Positions 1-5,213 of a DNA stretch of 5,266 nt are shown here, piece by piece. This stretch comes from Nitrospirales bacterium. Its GTDB lineage: Bacteria; Nitrospirota; Nitrospiria; Nitrospirales; UBA8639. The position numbers were made by a program, and so were the translations under genes. Below the pieces are notes generated by a model. That model was not told the DNA's origin. It did no database searches and worked only from the letters and a program-made list of their open reading frames with translations. The DNA is taken from contig BQIY01000206.1 of the NCBI GenBank assembly GCA_021604265.1, positions 1 through 5,266 of the forward strand, read 5' to 3'. Position 1 is the first letter of the stretch, and every line of letters starts with the position of its first letter.

Positions 1-6
1 CACGTC

Positions 7-618
7 ATGAGCCATAACCCAACAGAACAGTCCGCTCATCCGGATGAACTCTTGCCCTGGCTGGTCAACGGCACTATTTCCGGGAAAGAACGGCATGATG
101 TCGAACACCACCTTGAGTTCTGCACTCAATGCCAGCAAGAAGTTGCGCTGCTTGAACAGATGAGGACAGAAATCAAAGAAACGTCAATTCAGTCTCCAGG
201 AGAACTTGGCCTTCAACGACTTCTCAACGAGATCCGACAAGAACAAACGACGACGACTCGGGCACAGAGTCATACAAGTGTCTGGCGAACAGGTTTCGCG
301 ATTGCCGCCTCACTGATCATTGTCATTCAGGCCGGGCTCTTGATTGACTCGTGGTATTTGTCAAAACCAATGGTTCCCCTTGCCGGCCCTCAAGAACATG
401 GGATTATTCTACAAATTTCATTCGTCCCGACCGCAACTGAAGCTCAAATTCGAGAAGTGGTCACGGGAGTCCACGCTACATTCATCGACGGCCCCAGCTC
501 TCTGGGCCTCTACCACATTCGACTCGATTCTCAAGCAACTGATTCATCATCTATTCAGAACATCATCGGACAACTTCGCCAACGCACGACGATCATTCAA
601 CATGTAGCCAAAAATTAA
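7..618 (+). CDS. Membrane-anchored zf-HC2 (ZAS-type) anti-sigma factor with periplasmic I9-like domain
   Basis: Probably binds and silences an ECF sigma factor at the inner membrane until an envelope signal releases it. The cytoplasmic part has the zinc-binding Hx3Cx2C motif of anti-sigma factors (H35, C39, C42), preceded by the usual acidic helix with a PWLVNGTIS-like segment (17-25). One transmembrane helix covers about residues 96-113, preceded by W93/R94. The remaining ~90 residues should be periplasmic. Within them, about 132-201 look like a beta-alpha-beta-beta-alpha-beta unit with the pattern GPSSLGLYHIRL (161-172), resembling the I9/subtilisin-propeptide domains seen in anti-sigma factors next to subtilases. 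The start overlaps a possible upstream stop (TGA at 8-10 within ATGA), consistent with translational coupling to a sigma gene outside the window. The subtilase gene follows after 16 nt. The anti-sigma role rests on family motifs; the I9-like call is inferred from the pattern and would need a profile or structure comparison. Confidence 0.85.
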   Translation: MSHNPTEQSAHPDELLPWLVNGTISGKERHDVEHHLEFCTQCQQEVALLEQMRTEIKETSIQSPGELGLQRLLNEIRQEQTTTTRAQSHTSVWRTGFAIAASLIIVIQAGLLIDSWYLSKPMVPLAGPQEHGIILQISFVPTATEAQIREVVTGVHATFIDGPSSLGLYHIRLDSQATDSSSIQNIIGQLRQRTTIIQHVAKN

Positions 619-634
619 GAAAGGCCGCAGTAGG

Positions 635-1966
635 ATGCCTACCCAAACTATTCGACTTCTGAACATCGCAATCCTTTGCATCGTTTTTCTCCATGGAGCG
701 TCGTGTGCAACAGTCTCATCTGAAAATTCCATGCATTCTGAGACGAATCGACATGATTCAACGTTTCTCGATACGACTGATAACATTGCTGATGAATTTG
801 ATCGTCTCCGGGAAAGAGGGCTGCAAGATCAAGCCTCTATCAATCTAGAGGCACTCGAACCAGGAGAAGTCTGCGTCATCAACGTCAACGAGGAGGAAGC
901 CAAAAAACTCGACAGCTATGCCGCTTCACGGGGATACACGAAAAAGAAACGCCGAATCTTGAATGGTCTGGGCTTTGTCATGAGCATCTTCCATGTTCCA
1001 CCGGGATACACGGTCCAACAAGGCATTCGGGATCTCCGAAAGGCCTTTCCGTCACAAATTATCGACGCCAACCACCATTATGTTCTTCAGGGCAAAACCA
1101 TGCCGCTCGACCCGCGCCTCTATGGTCACCGGTTGGTTAAATGGAATGAGCAGGCGGCAAGCTGTACATCACAGGACATTTCGATTGGCATGATCGATAC
1201 CCCTGTCGACCGGCATCGACTCCCGCTTCACCATCGACCAATTCACATGGAATCATTTTTATCTGAACATGCCGCTAAAGCCGTGGATCATCATGGAACC
1301 GCAGTGGCGATACTTCTAGTTGGGCAGGCTCAATCAATACGCCATGCCTTACTGCCACAGGCCTCGCTGTTTGTCGCCGAAGCCTTCCGTCAAACGGACG
1401 ACGGCCACACGGAAGCGACAACATGGAGTATCGTTCGAGCCTTGGACTGGCTTGTCGAACAACAGGTTCAGATCATTAACCTGAGTTTGGGCGGTCCACC
1501 CAATACACTCCTTTCATACGCCATTCAGAACACGCTTGCAGAAGGGATCCCGATCGTCGCTGCCGGTGGAAATACCGGACCGCGCGGACAATCGATGTAT
1601 CCAGCGGCCCAGCCTGGAGTCTTAGCGGTCACAGCCTTGGATTCAAACCTTCACCCGTATCGGCATGCCAGTCGAGGTTCATACATCGCATTTTCTGCAC
1701 CCGGGGTAGATATTTGGATTCCCAACAACAACGAAGACGGGGCCTTTCAGTCAGGGACATCCTTTGCCACCCCGTTTGTCACAACCGCAGCCGCAACCGT
1801 CAAACAGTTGCACCCACACTGGACTCCTGAGCAAGTGACCCACCATCTTGCAGCCCATGCCTTGGATTTAGGGCAACAGGGTAAAGACACCACATTTGGC
1901 TGGGGACTCATTCAAATACCCCAGACCTGTCCGACCAACGACGTTCCCTTCCAAACACCATCGTAG
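635..1966 (+). CDS. Secreted S8 family (subtilisin-like) serine protease
   Basis: An exported endopeptidase of 443 residues. The N-terminus has a signal sequence (hydrophobic 8-22) ending in GASC with C24; this is an imperfect lipobox because Gly sits at -3, so lipidation is uncertain. A propeptide-like region spans about 75-152 and ends in FPSQIIDANHHY (138-149), the style of I9-type prodomains. The catalytic domain runs from about 160 to 428, with all three catalytic residues visible: D188 in GMIDTPVD, H220 in HHGTAVA and S376 in GTSFATP. N313 in AAGGNTG is the likely oxyanion-hole Asn, and NLSLGG (282-287) is the usual substrate-binding strand. Pro190 replaces the common Gly after the Asp motif, and Ala replaces the second His of HGTHVAG. 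The gene starts 16 nt after the anti-sigma stop with only a weak Shine-Dalgarno (AGAAAGG), so translation is probably coupled. Its position suggests a link to the anti-sigma circuit, either as target or as effector. Confidence 0.93.
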   Translation: MPTQTIRLLNIAILCIVFLHGASCATVSSENSMHSETNRHDSTFLDTTDNIADEFDRLRERGLQDQASINLEALEPGEVCVINVNEEEAKKLDSYAASRGYTKKKRRILNGLGFVMSIFHVPPGYTVQQGIRDLRKAFPSQIIDANHHYVLQGKTMPLDPRLYGHRLVKWNEQAASCTSQDISIGMIDTPVDRHRLPLHHRPIHMESFLSEHAAKAVDHHGTAVAILLVGQAQSIRHALLPQASLFVAEAFRQTDDGHTEATTWSIVRALDWLVEQQVQIINLSLGGPPNTLLSYAIQNTLAEGIPIVAAGGNTGPRGQSMYPAAQPGVLAVTALDSNLHPYRHASRGSYIAFSAPGVDIWIPNNNEDGAFQSGTSFATPFVTTAAATVKQLHPHWTPEQVTHHLAAHALDLGQQGKDTTFGWGLIQIPQTCPTNDVPFQTPS

Positions 1967-2087
1967 TCGACCAACAATCGTCACACGATCCTATCGCGGT
2001 CATTCGTCTAAATATTCCACATTCTCTTCCACTAAACACGTTCCTCGGTTAAGACAGAATCAGCGCATCTTTCATTCCCTCAAAAGA

Positions 2088-2100
2088 TAAAATATATACA
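2088..2100 (+). promoter_or_regulatory. AT-rich -10-like stretch upstream of the RTX-like gene
   Basis: The only AT-rich run in the 255-nt spacer lies here and contains TAAAAT, TATATA and TATACA as possible -10 elements. No good -35 hexamer lies at 16-18 nt upstream (TTCATT at 2071-2076 is the best and is poor). A separate promoter for the RTX-like gene is likely from the spacer length alone, but this exact site is a weak guess. Confidence 0.25.
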
Positions 2101-2136
2101 ACCATTTCCTCCTACCCGTCGACTCACCCAACGACA

Positions 2137-2176
2137 CCGTTCAACACCACAGTTCTTGAACGGACGTCAAACGGAC
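2137..2176. repeat. 8-bp inverted repeat plus 11-nt-phased direct repeat, candidate operator
   Basis: CCGTTCAA at 2137-2144 is perfectly inverted as TTGAACGG at 2156-2163, with an 11-nt loop. The right arm overlaps AACGGAC at 2159-2165, which recurs at 2170-2176, exactly 11 nt on (about one helical turn). Three copies of an AACGG core, one inverted, therefore sit within 40 bp ahead of the RTX-like gene. This could be a regulator binding site or a 5'-UTR hairpin. There is no U-tract, so it does not look like a terminator. Confidence 0.4.
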
Positions 2177-2207
2177 ACACAACATTTCAATTCAACAATT
2201 CACTATC

Positions 2208-2215
2208 TAAGGAGG
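2208..2215 (+). promoter_or_regulatory. Perfect Shine-Dalgarno (TAAGGAGG) fixing the RTX-like start
   Basis: This 8-nt stretch is fully complementary to the CCUCCUUA end of 16S rRNA and lies 6 nt before ATG 2222. It decides in favour of that ATG over in-frame upstream codons such as TTG 2156. Confidence 0.85.
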
Positions 2216-2221
2216 AATGGC

Positions 2222-3124
2222 ATGACACACGCAACATTAACATCACTGCTCACAGGAATGGCCCTGCTCACAGGAGTCGGCATGCTCGATCAGGCCGAAG
2301 GTCGAAATTGGCACGGGAAACATAACGTCAAAATCAAGAACGTCATTGAAGCCACCGATCTCAACAATACGACCAATCCAACCGTTCAGCCACAGGATCC
2401 CGCATTGGCAGGTGATGACCGTGATCAGACCCTACGATCTGGCGATGTCCTCATTGGGTCGTTTCGCGATGACCTGATCATCGGAAAACTCGGACCTGAT
2501 CTTCTTGTCGGTAACTATGGCAACGATGTCATGATTGGCGGAACAGAAGATTTCAGCCCTTCCAACCAAGATCGAGCTTTTGGCGGTCATGGGAAAGACA
2601 TTTTCATGTGGGCCCCCGGTGACGGGTCTGATCAATTTGATGGCGGCAAGGGAAAAGATGCCGTCATGTTCGGCTTAATTGGAGAAATTGGCGATGACCA
2701 AAATATTAAGTTTGCCGTCGACCTTCCAGGCACACCGGATACCGGAGACTCTGACCCGATATTCTTAGACCCCAAAACCAACCTGCCGCTTATGAACGCG
2801 AGTGGGTCACCGGGATTTTGCGAAGTGATTGATGCGTCCAATGCTGATGGAGGACAAGCCGCCTTAGATGCACTGGACGTCGACCATTTGGTGAAATTTT
2901 TCATTCGTGCGGCCGCTGATGCGTTCGAAAGCGGTGCACAAAACACAGATAACGGCTTGCGAGTAACGCTCCATCTCAAAAACGTCGAAACGTTGGTTTG
3001 TACCAATCGCGAGGGTGGACTCATACAGGTCTATGACCTGACACAAGTGCCGGCTCACCCAATTGATGTTGATGAGATTCAAAGCAACACACTCCGTAAA
3101 CGTATTCAAGCTATTGTTTTTTAG
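2222..3124 (+). CDS. RTX-like calcium-binding repeat protein, 300 residues
   Basis: Probably an exported calcium-binding protein. Residues about 74-106 hold four degenerate RTX nonapeptides in strict 9-residue register: D75, D84, D93 and D102, each followed by a hydrophobic strand and Gly (xDVLIG, DDLIIG, PDLLVG, NDVMIG). Two further canonical units, GGHGKDIFM (121-129) and GGKGKDAVM (141-149), flank a WAPGDGSDQFDGG segment (130-142) typical of small RTX-type proteins. The C-terminal half (about 155-300) is mixed alpha/beta and not recognised; it carries C200 and C260, a possible disulfide pair. The first ~27 residues (MTHATLTSLLTGMALLTG...AEG) look like a weak signal peptide lacking Lys/Arg in the n-region. 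RTX proteins usually leave by type I secretion through a C-terminal signal, and no ABC exporter, membrane-fusion or TolC gene is present here. The start is set by the perfect Shine-Dalgarno. No enzymatic domain is visible, so it may be structural, adhesive or regulatory. Confidence 0.8.
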   Translation: MTHATLTSLLTGMALLTGVGMLDQAEGRNWHGKHNVKIKNVIEATDLNNTTNPTVQPQDPALAGDDRDQTLRSGDVLIGSFRDDLIIGKLGPDLLVGNYGNDVMIGGTEDFSPSNQDRAFGGHGKDIFMWAPGDGSDQFDGGKGKDAVMFGLIGEIGDDQNIKFAVDLPGTPDTGDSDPIFLDPKTNLPLMNASGSPGFCEVIDASNADGGQAALDALDVDHLVKFFIRAAADAFESGAQNTDNGLRVTLHLKNVETLVCTNREGGLIQVYDLTQVPAHPIDVDEIQSNTLRKRIQAIVF

Positions 3125-3130
3125 CACGAA

Positions 3131-3184
3131 GTGATACGCAGGTTGAGGCCGGTCGCTCAAGATCAGTCGCAACCTGCGTCATCA
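3131..3184 (+). terminator. Hairpin after the RTX-like gene, possible terminator or attenuator
   Basis: ACGCAGGTTG at 3136-3145 pairs perfectly with CAACCTGCGT at 3170-3179. TGAT (3132-3135) can extend the pairing to ATCA (3181-3184) across one bulged C. The loop is long (about 24 nt) and the downstream sequence has no clear U-tract, so it may instead be a 3'-stabilising or partial read-through structure between the RTX-like and STN genes. It begins 7 nt after the RTX-like stop. Confidence 0.5.
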
Positions 3185-3197
3185 TACATTTGTTAAT

Positions 3198-3206
3198 GAG
3201 GTGATC
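3198..3206 (+). promoter_or_regulatory. Extended Shine-Dalgarno (GAGGTGATC) deciding the STN-gene start
   Basis: All nine bases are complementary to GATCACCTC near the 3' end of 16S rRNA, directly abutting ATG 3207. GTG 3201, also in frame, lies inside this site, so it is unlikely to be the true start. Confidence 0.75.
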
Positions 3207-3695
3207 ATGATAACCACATTCACCGCCTACCTTCTCTTACTAATAGAGCTGTGCAGCTTAGTGGCATCATGCGATGCTGAGGTTCGTCTCACTCACGATA
3301 CCCTCACCGTCAATATCGACAATGCAGGAATGAACGATATCTTGGATGATATACGTGATCAAGGAGATTTCAACATTGTGGTGTTTGAAGAAACAAAGAT
3401 TGGCAATGTCACCATAACCAAAAAATTTGTGAATCTCCCGTTAGAGGAAGGATTGGACCGCCTCCTCAGCGGGTGGAACTATGGAATCACTCGAGACGTG
3501 ACAACAGGAAAAATCACCACGCTCTACCTCGTATCTCGACGTACAGATTCATCGATCACACCTGCTGCTCCTCTTCTTACTTCGATCAGCCAACCAATAG
3601 TCTCTGCAGCACAGCCTCAGACAAAAACATTCGACGATACTGAGCATGACTCCATTTTTTTGGAACCAGACCATGATGCAGGATACAACAGATGA
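3207..3695 (+). CDS. Small exported protein with a stand-alone STN / secretin-N1-like domain
   Basis: A 162-residue envelope protein of unknown exact function. After a hydrophobic leader (about 3-21), VASC ends at C22 and fits a lipobox (V-A-S-C); Asp at +2 would favour inner-membrane retention under the E. coli Lol rule. Signal peptidase I cleavage near CDA-EV (24/25) is an alternative. The n-region lacks Lys/Arg, which is unusual. Residues about 30-108 show the STN pattern: LTVNIDNAGMNDILDDI, then GDFNIVVFEE, VTITKKFVNLPLEEGLDRLL and a final hydrophobic strand ITTLYLVSRR. This short domain normally starts secretins, FecA-type receptors and FecR-like proteins. The rest (about 109-162) is a Ser/Pro/Asp-rich tail with no recognised fold and no secretin barrel. 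It follows the RTX-like gene by 82 nt, with a hairpin between. It could be an accessory or pilotin-like partner of a secretin or receptor encoded elsewhere. Confidence 0.75.
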   Translation: MITTFTAYLLLLIELCSLVASCDAEVRLTHDTLTVNIDNAGMNDILDDIRDQGDFNIVVFEETKIGNVTITKKFVNLPLEEGLDRLLSGWNYGITRDVTTGKITTLYLVSRRTDSSITPAAPLLTSISQPIVSAAQPQTKTFDDTEHDSIFLEPDHDAGYNR

Positions 3696-3754
3696 GTTGA
3701 AAAACCGTAAGACAACATTCCACAGAAAACCATTTCAGCGTGGGACTCGTATTT

Positions 3755-3904
3755 ATGAATAGTGAGAGACCAATAGACCTCCATCGCATACAAAACTGTT
3801 CTCATGGGCTTAATGACGTCTTGCAAACCATCAGACTGGAGAACGGCAGAGGGTTCTTGAGTGCCATATTCACAACTCTGTGCGTCTACAAAGGAGGACC
3901 ATAA
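3755..3904 (+). CDS. Possible 49-residue leader ORF overlapping the next start (TAATG)
   Basis: ATG 3755 opens a 49-codon frame with no internal stop that ends at TAA 3902-3904, sharing its last A with ATG 3904 of the following gene. Such TAATG junctions are typical of translational coupling. The predicted peptide (starting MNSERPIDLHRIQNC and ending LCVYKGGP) is not recognised; its last residues are encoded by the next gene's Shine-Dalgarno. No good ribosome site precedes ATG 3755. The frame is open upstream back to codon 3701, with GTG 3740 as an alternative start. It may be a coupled leader peptide or a chance ORF in the 208-nt spacer. Confidence 0.25.
   Translation: MNSERPIDLHRIQNCSHGLNDVLQTIRLENGRGFLSAIFTTLCVYKGGP
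3890..3897 (+). promoter_or_regulatory. Strong Shine-Dalgarno (AAAGGAGG) fixing start 3904
   Basis: Seven bases (AAGGAGG) match the anti-Shine-Dalgarno, 6 nt before ATG 3904. This selects the 66-residue product over an in-frame GTG at 3880, which lies upstream of the site. Confidence 0.8.
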
Positions 3905-4104
3905 TGAAACTCAGCACCAACAACATTCCAATTTCTTTACCGCAAAAGCATGAATGTGAAGATCTCAAGAACTATGAGATCACAATCGATGCGTCTACAC
4001 TCACTGAAGCAGAAATTGAAGACCTCAAGCACCGGCGTCGGAATGCTCAACGACGTGCGCGTGTCACGGCAGCCGCCGCCATAAGTTGTCGACATGCAAA
4101 GTAG
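3904..4104 (+). CDS. Small basic protein, 66 residues, unknown function
   Basis: Not recognised. The strong ribosome site and sensible codon use argue that it is real. The N-terminal half is mixed polar (KLSTNNIPISLPQKHECEDL). The middle, about 24-42, reads like a short beta strand followed by an acidic helix (YEITIDASTLTEAEIEDLKH). It then turns sharply basic at about 43-53 (HRRRNAQRRARV) and ends in an Ala-rich stretch with a second Cys (AAAAISCRHAK). There is no signal peptide or membrane segment, so it is probably cytoplasmic. The acidic-helix/basic-tail layout could suit nucleic-acid binding or a small partner protein, but this is only inference. It sits 208 nt after the STN gene and 107 nt before the carbonic anhydrase gene, which has its own likely promoter. 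Confidence 0.6.
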   Translation: MKLSTNNIPISLPQKHECEDLKNYEITIDASTLTEAEIEDLKHRRRNAQRRARVTAAAAISCRHAK

Positions 4105-4144
4105 CATGAATCAAAAATTCTACCGTACGACACATTGCTATACG

Positions 4145-4172
4145 TTGTAACAAAATCGGTGTCGGCTATACT
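4145..4172 (+). promoter_or_regulatory. Candidate sigma-70-type promoter of the carbonic anhydrase gene
   Basis: TTGTAA (4145-4150, 4 of 6 to the -35 consensus) and TATACT (4167-4172, 5 of 6 to the -10) are separated by 16 nt, putting the transcript start near 4180, about 32 nt before the ATG. A short inverted pair, CGACAC (4128-4133) and GTGTCG (4159-4164), straddles the -35 box and falls in the spacer; it could be an operator, though six bases may be chance. Confidence 0.5.
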
Positions 4173-4200
4173 CTTCAGCAAGGCAACATCTATTCAACTG

Positions 4201-4206
4201 AGAGGA
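4201..4206 (+). promoter_or_regulatory. Ribosome binding site of the carbonic anhydrase gene
   Basis: AGAGGA lies 5 nt before ATG 4212 and supports that start, which also gives a complete signal peptide. Confidence 0.65.
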
Positions 4207-4211
4207 TTTTT

Positions 4212-5024
4212 ATGAACACCTCCCTGAATTGGCTTCTAGCTTCCAGTCTTATTGCAACCCTAGGCCTCCCTCCTCTGACTTCACCAACTTACGCTAGCTC
4301 ACCTAAGTCTCAGGACAATGCCACAGACCCATCACCGGAACAGAACATGGAGTCCCACTGGGACTATATGGGAATTGATGGGCCAGAACATTGGGGGATG
4401 CTCACGAAAAAATATATGACCTGTGAAACAGGAAATCGCCAATCACCCATAAATATTTCTATGGCCAAACACGGGCAACAACACAATTCCCTCGTTATTC
4501 GATATCATCCATCTCACGTGTATGAATTAAACAATGGGCATACCATTCAGGTTTCCCATGCCTCGGGCTGCGAAGCTGACTTGAGTAACCGAACTTATAA
4601 GCTTAGACAGTTCCATTTCCATGCCCCAAGTGAACATCATATTGAGGGTCAAGTCTTTCCAATGGAAATGCATTTTGTTCATCAAGACAAGAAGGGTCAT
4701 ATTCTAGTGATCGCGGTGATGATGAAAGCTGATTCATCAGTGCCCGTGTTGGAGAAACTCTGGAGATGGCTGCCCAAGCAGCAAGGGAGAGAGGTTTCTC
4801 TTCCTCTTGCTTTCAGCATCGCTGACATCCTGCCAACGGCAACCCATCACTATTCATATTCAGGATCACTGACAACACCACCGTGCTCCGAAGGCGTGCA
4901 GTGGATTATCTTAAAAGAACCAATCCATATTTCGAACGAAGATGTAGAAAATTTCGTTCAGATTGTTGGACATAATGCTCGACCAATACAACCTCTCCGC
5001 AACCGTCAAATCGAAGAGGAGTAG
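4212..5024 (+). CDS. Periplasmic alpha-carbonic anhydrase
   Basis: Zinc enzyme catalysing CO2 + H2O to bicarbonate + H+, acting outside the inner membrane. The 270-residue product starts with a signal peptide (hydrophobic 5-20, probable cleavage after TYA at about 28), then a linker and the catalytic domain from about 49 (HWDYMG...GPEHWG). Zinc ligands are H135 and H137 (QFHFHAPSEHH) and H154 (MEMHFVH). H110 in NNGHTIQV matches the proton-shuttle His64 of human CA II. E141 and T221 (SLTTPPC) match the gate-keeper Glu106/Thr199 pair. C71 (CETGNRQSPINI) and C225 are placed like the conserved disulfide of bacterial alpha-CAs; C120 is an extra unpaired Cys. The C-terminal NARPIQPLRNR is complete. 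It has its own probable promoter and ends in a convergent arrangement with a minus-strand gene. It may supply bicarbonate/CO2 for carbon fixation or buffer periplasmic pH. Confidence 0.96.
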   Translation: MNTSLNWLLASSLIATLGLPPLTSPTYASSPKSQDNATDPSPEQNMESHWDYMGIDGPEHWGMLTKKYMTCETGNRQSPINISMAKHGQQHNSLVIRYHPSHVYELNNGHTIQVSHASGCEADLSNRTYKLRQFHFHAPSEHHIEGQVFPMEMHFVHQDKKGHILVIAVMMKADSSVPVLEKLWRWLPKQQGREVSLPLAFSIADILPTATHHYSYSGSLTTPPCSEGVQWIILKEPIHISNEDVENFVQIVGHNARPIQPLRNRQIEEE

Positions 5025-5110
5025 ATGCGGTCGCCTTACTCTCAATCCTCAAACATTGAGGCTCCACTGAAATTTCTGTACATACCACTTCATAAACGAC
5101 ACTAGACATG

Positions 5111-5145
5111 AAAAAGCCTGCGTGAGCAAAAGCTCACGCAGGCTT
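5111..5145 (-). terminator. Strong intrinsic terminator, best oriented for the minus-strand gene
   Basis: AAGCCTGCGTGAGC (5114-5127) and GCTCACGCAGGCTT (5132-5145) form a perfect 14-bp stem with an AAAA loop. Read on the minus strand, the hairpin is followed by a run of five T (complement of 5111-5115), a classic U-tract, 69 nt beyond the minus-strand stop. On the plus strand only TT follows, so it would be a weaker stop for the carbonic anhydrase transcript, perhaps bidirectional. Confidence 0.85.
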
Positions 5146-5176
5146 CAACACCAGGCTCAATTTCAGGGCTCACATT

Positions 5177-5193
5177 CTACGCAAAACGCGTAG
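5177..5193. repeat. Small inverted repeat in the minus-strand 3' UTR
   Basis: CTACGC (5177-5182) and GCGTAG (5188-5193) form a 6-bp stem around AAAAC. It lies between the minus-strand stop and the main terminator and could be a minor 3'-UTR hairpin. No function can be assigned. Confidence 0.3.
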
Positions 5194-5213
5194 ACCGTAT
5201 GCACCATGACACC

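Noticed and set aside
344..607. 87-codon plus-strand frame inside the anti-sigma gene
   Set aside because: Out-of-frame shadow of a gene with clear zinc-finger and membrane segments.
547..786. 79-codon minus-strand frame across the anti-sigma/protease junction
   Set aside because: It is antisense to two well-supported genes and shows no motif.
2632..3024. 130-codon open frame on the minus strand
   Set aside because: It lies entirely antisense to the RTX-like gene, whose frame has clear nonapeptide repeats. Its product is Ser/Pro-rich with no family motif, and it is typical shadow coding.
2864..3172. 102-codon open frame on the minus strand
   Set aside because: Antisense to the C-terminal half of the RTX-like gene and crossing the hairpin; no ribosome site or recognisable motif.
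3201..3203. GTG as start of the STN gene
   Set aside because: It lies inside the GAGGTGATC ribosome site; ATG 3207 directly after that site is better placed.
3586..3826. Minus-strand frames of 67-69 codons over the STN gene end and spacer
   Set aside because: Two mutually overlapping frames without ribosome sites, antisense to the STN gene tail; no family resemblance.
5041..5061. Short inverted repeats after the carbonic anhydrase gene (CTCAAT/ATTGAG or CCTCAA/TTGAGG)
   Set aside because: Only six base pairs, mutually exclusive pairings and no U-tract; too weak to call a plus-strand terminator.
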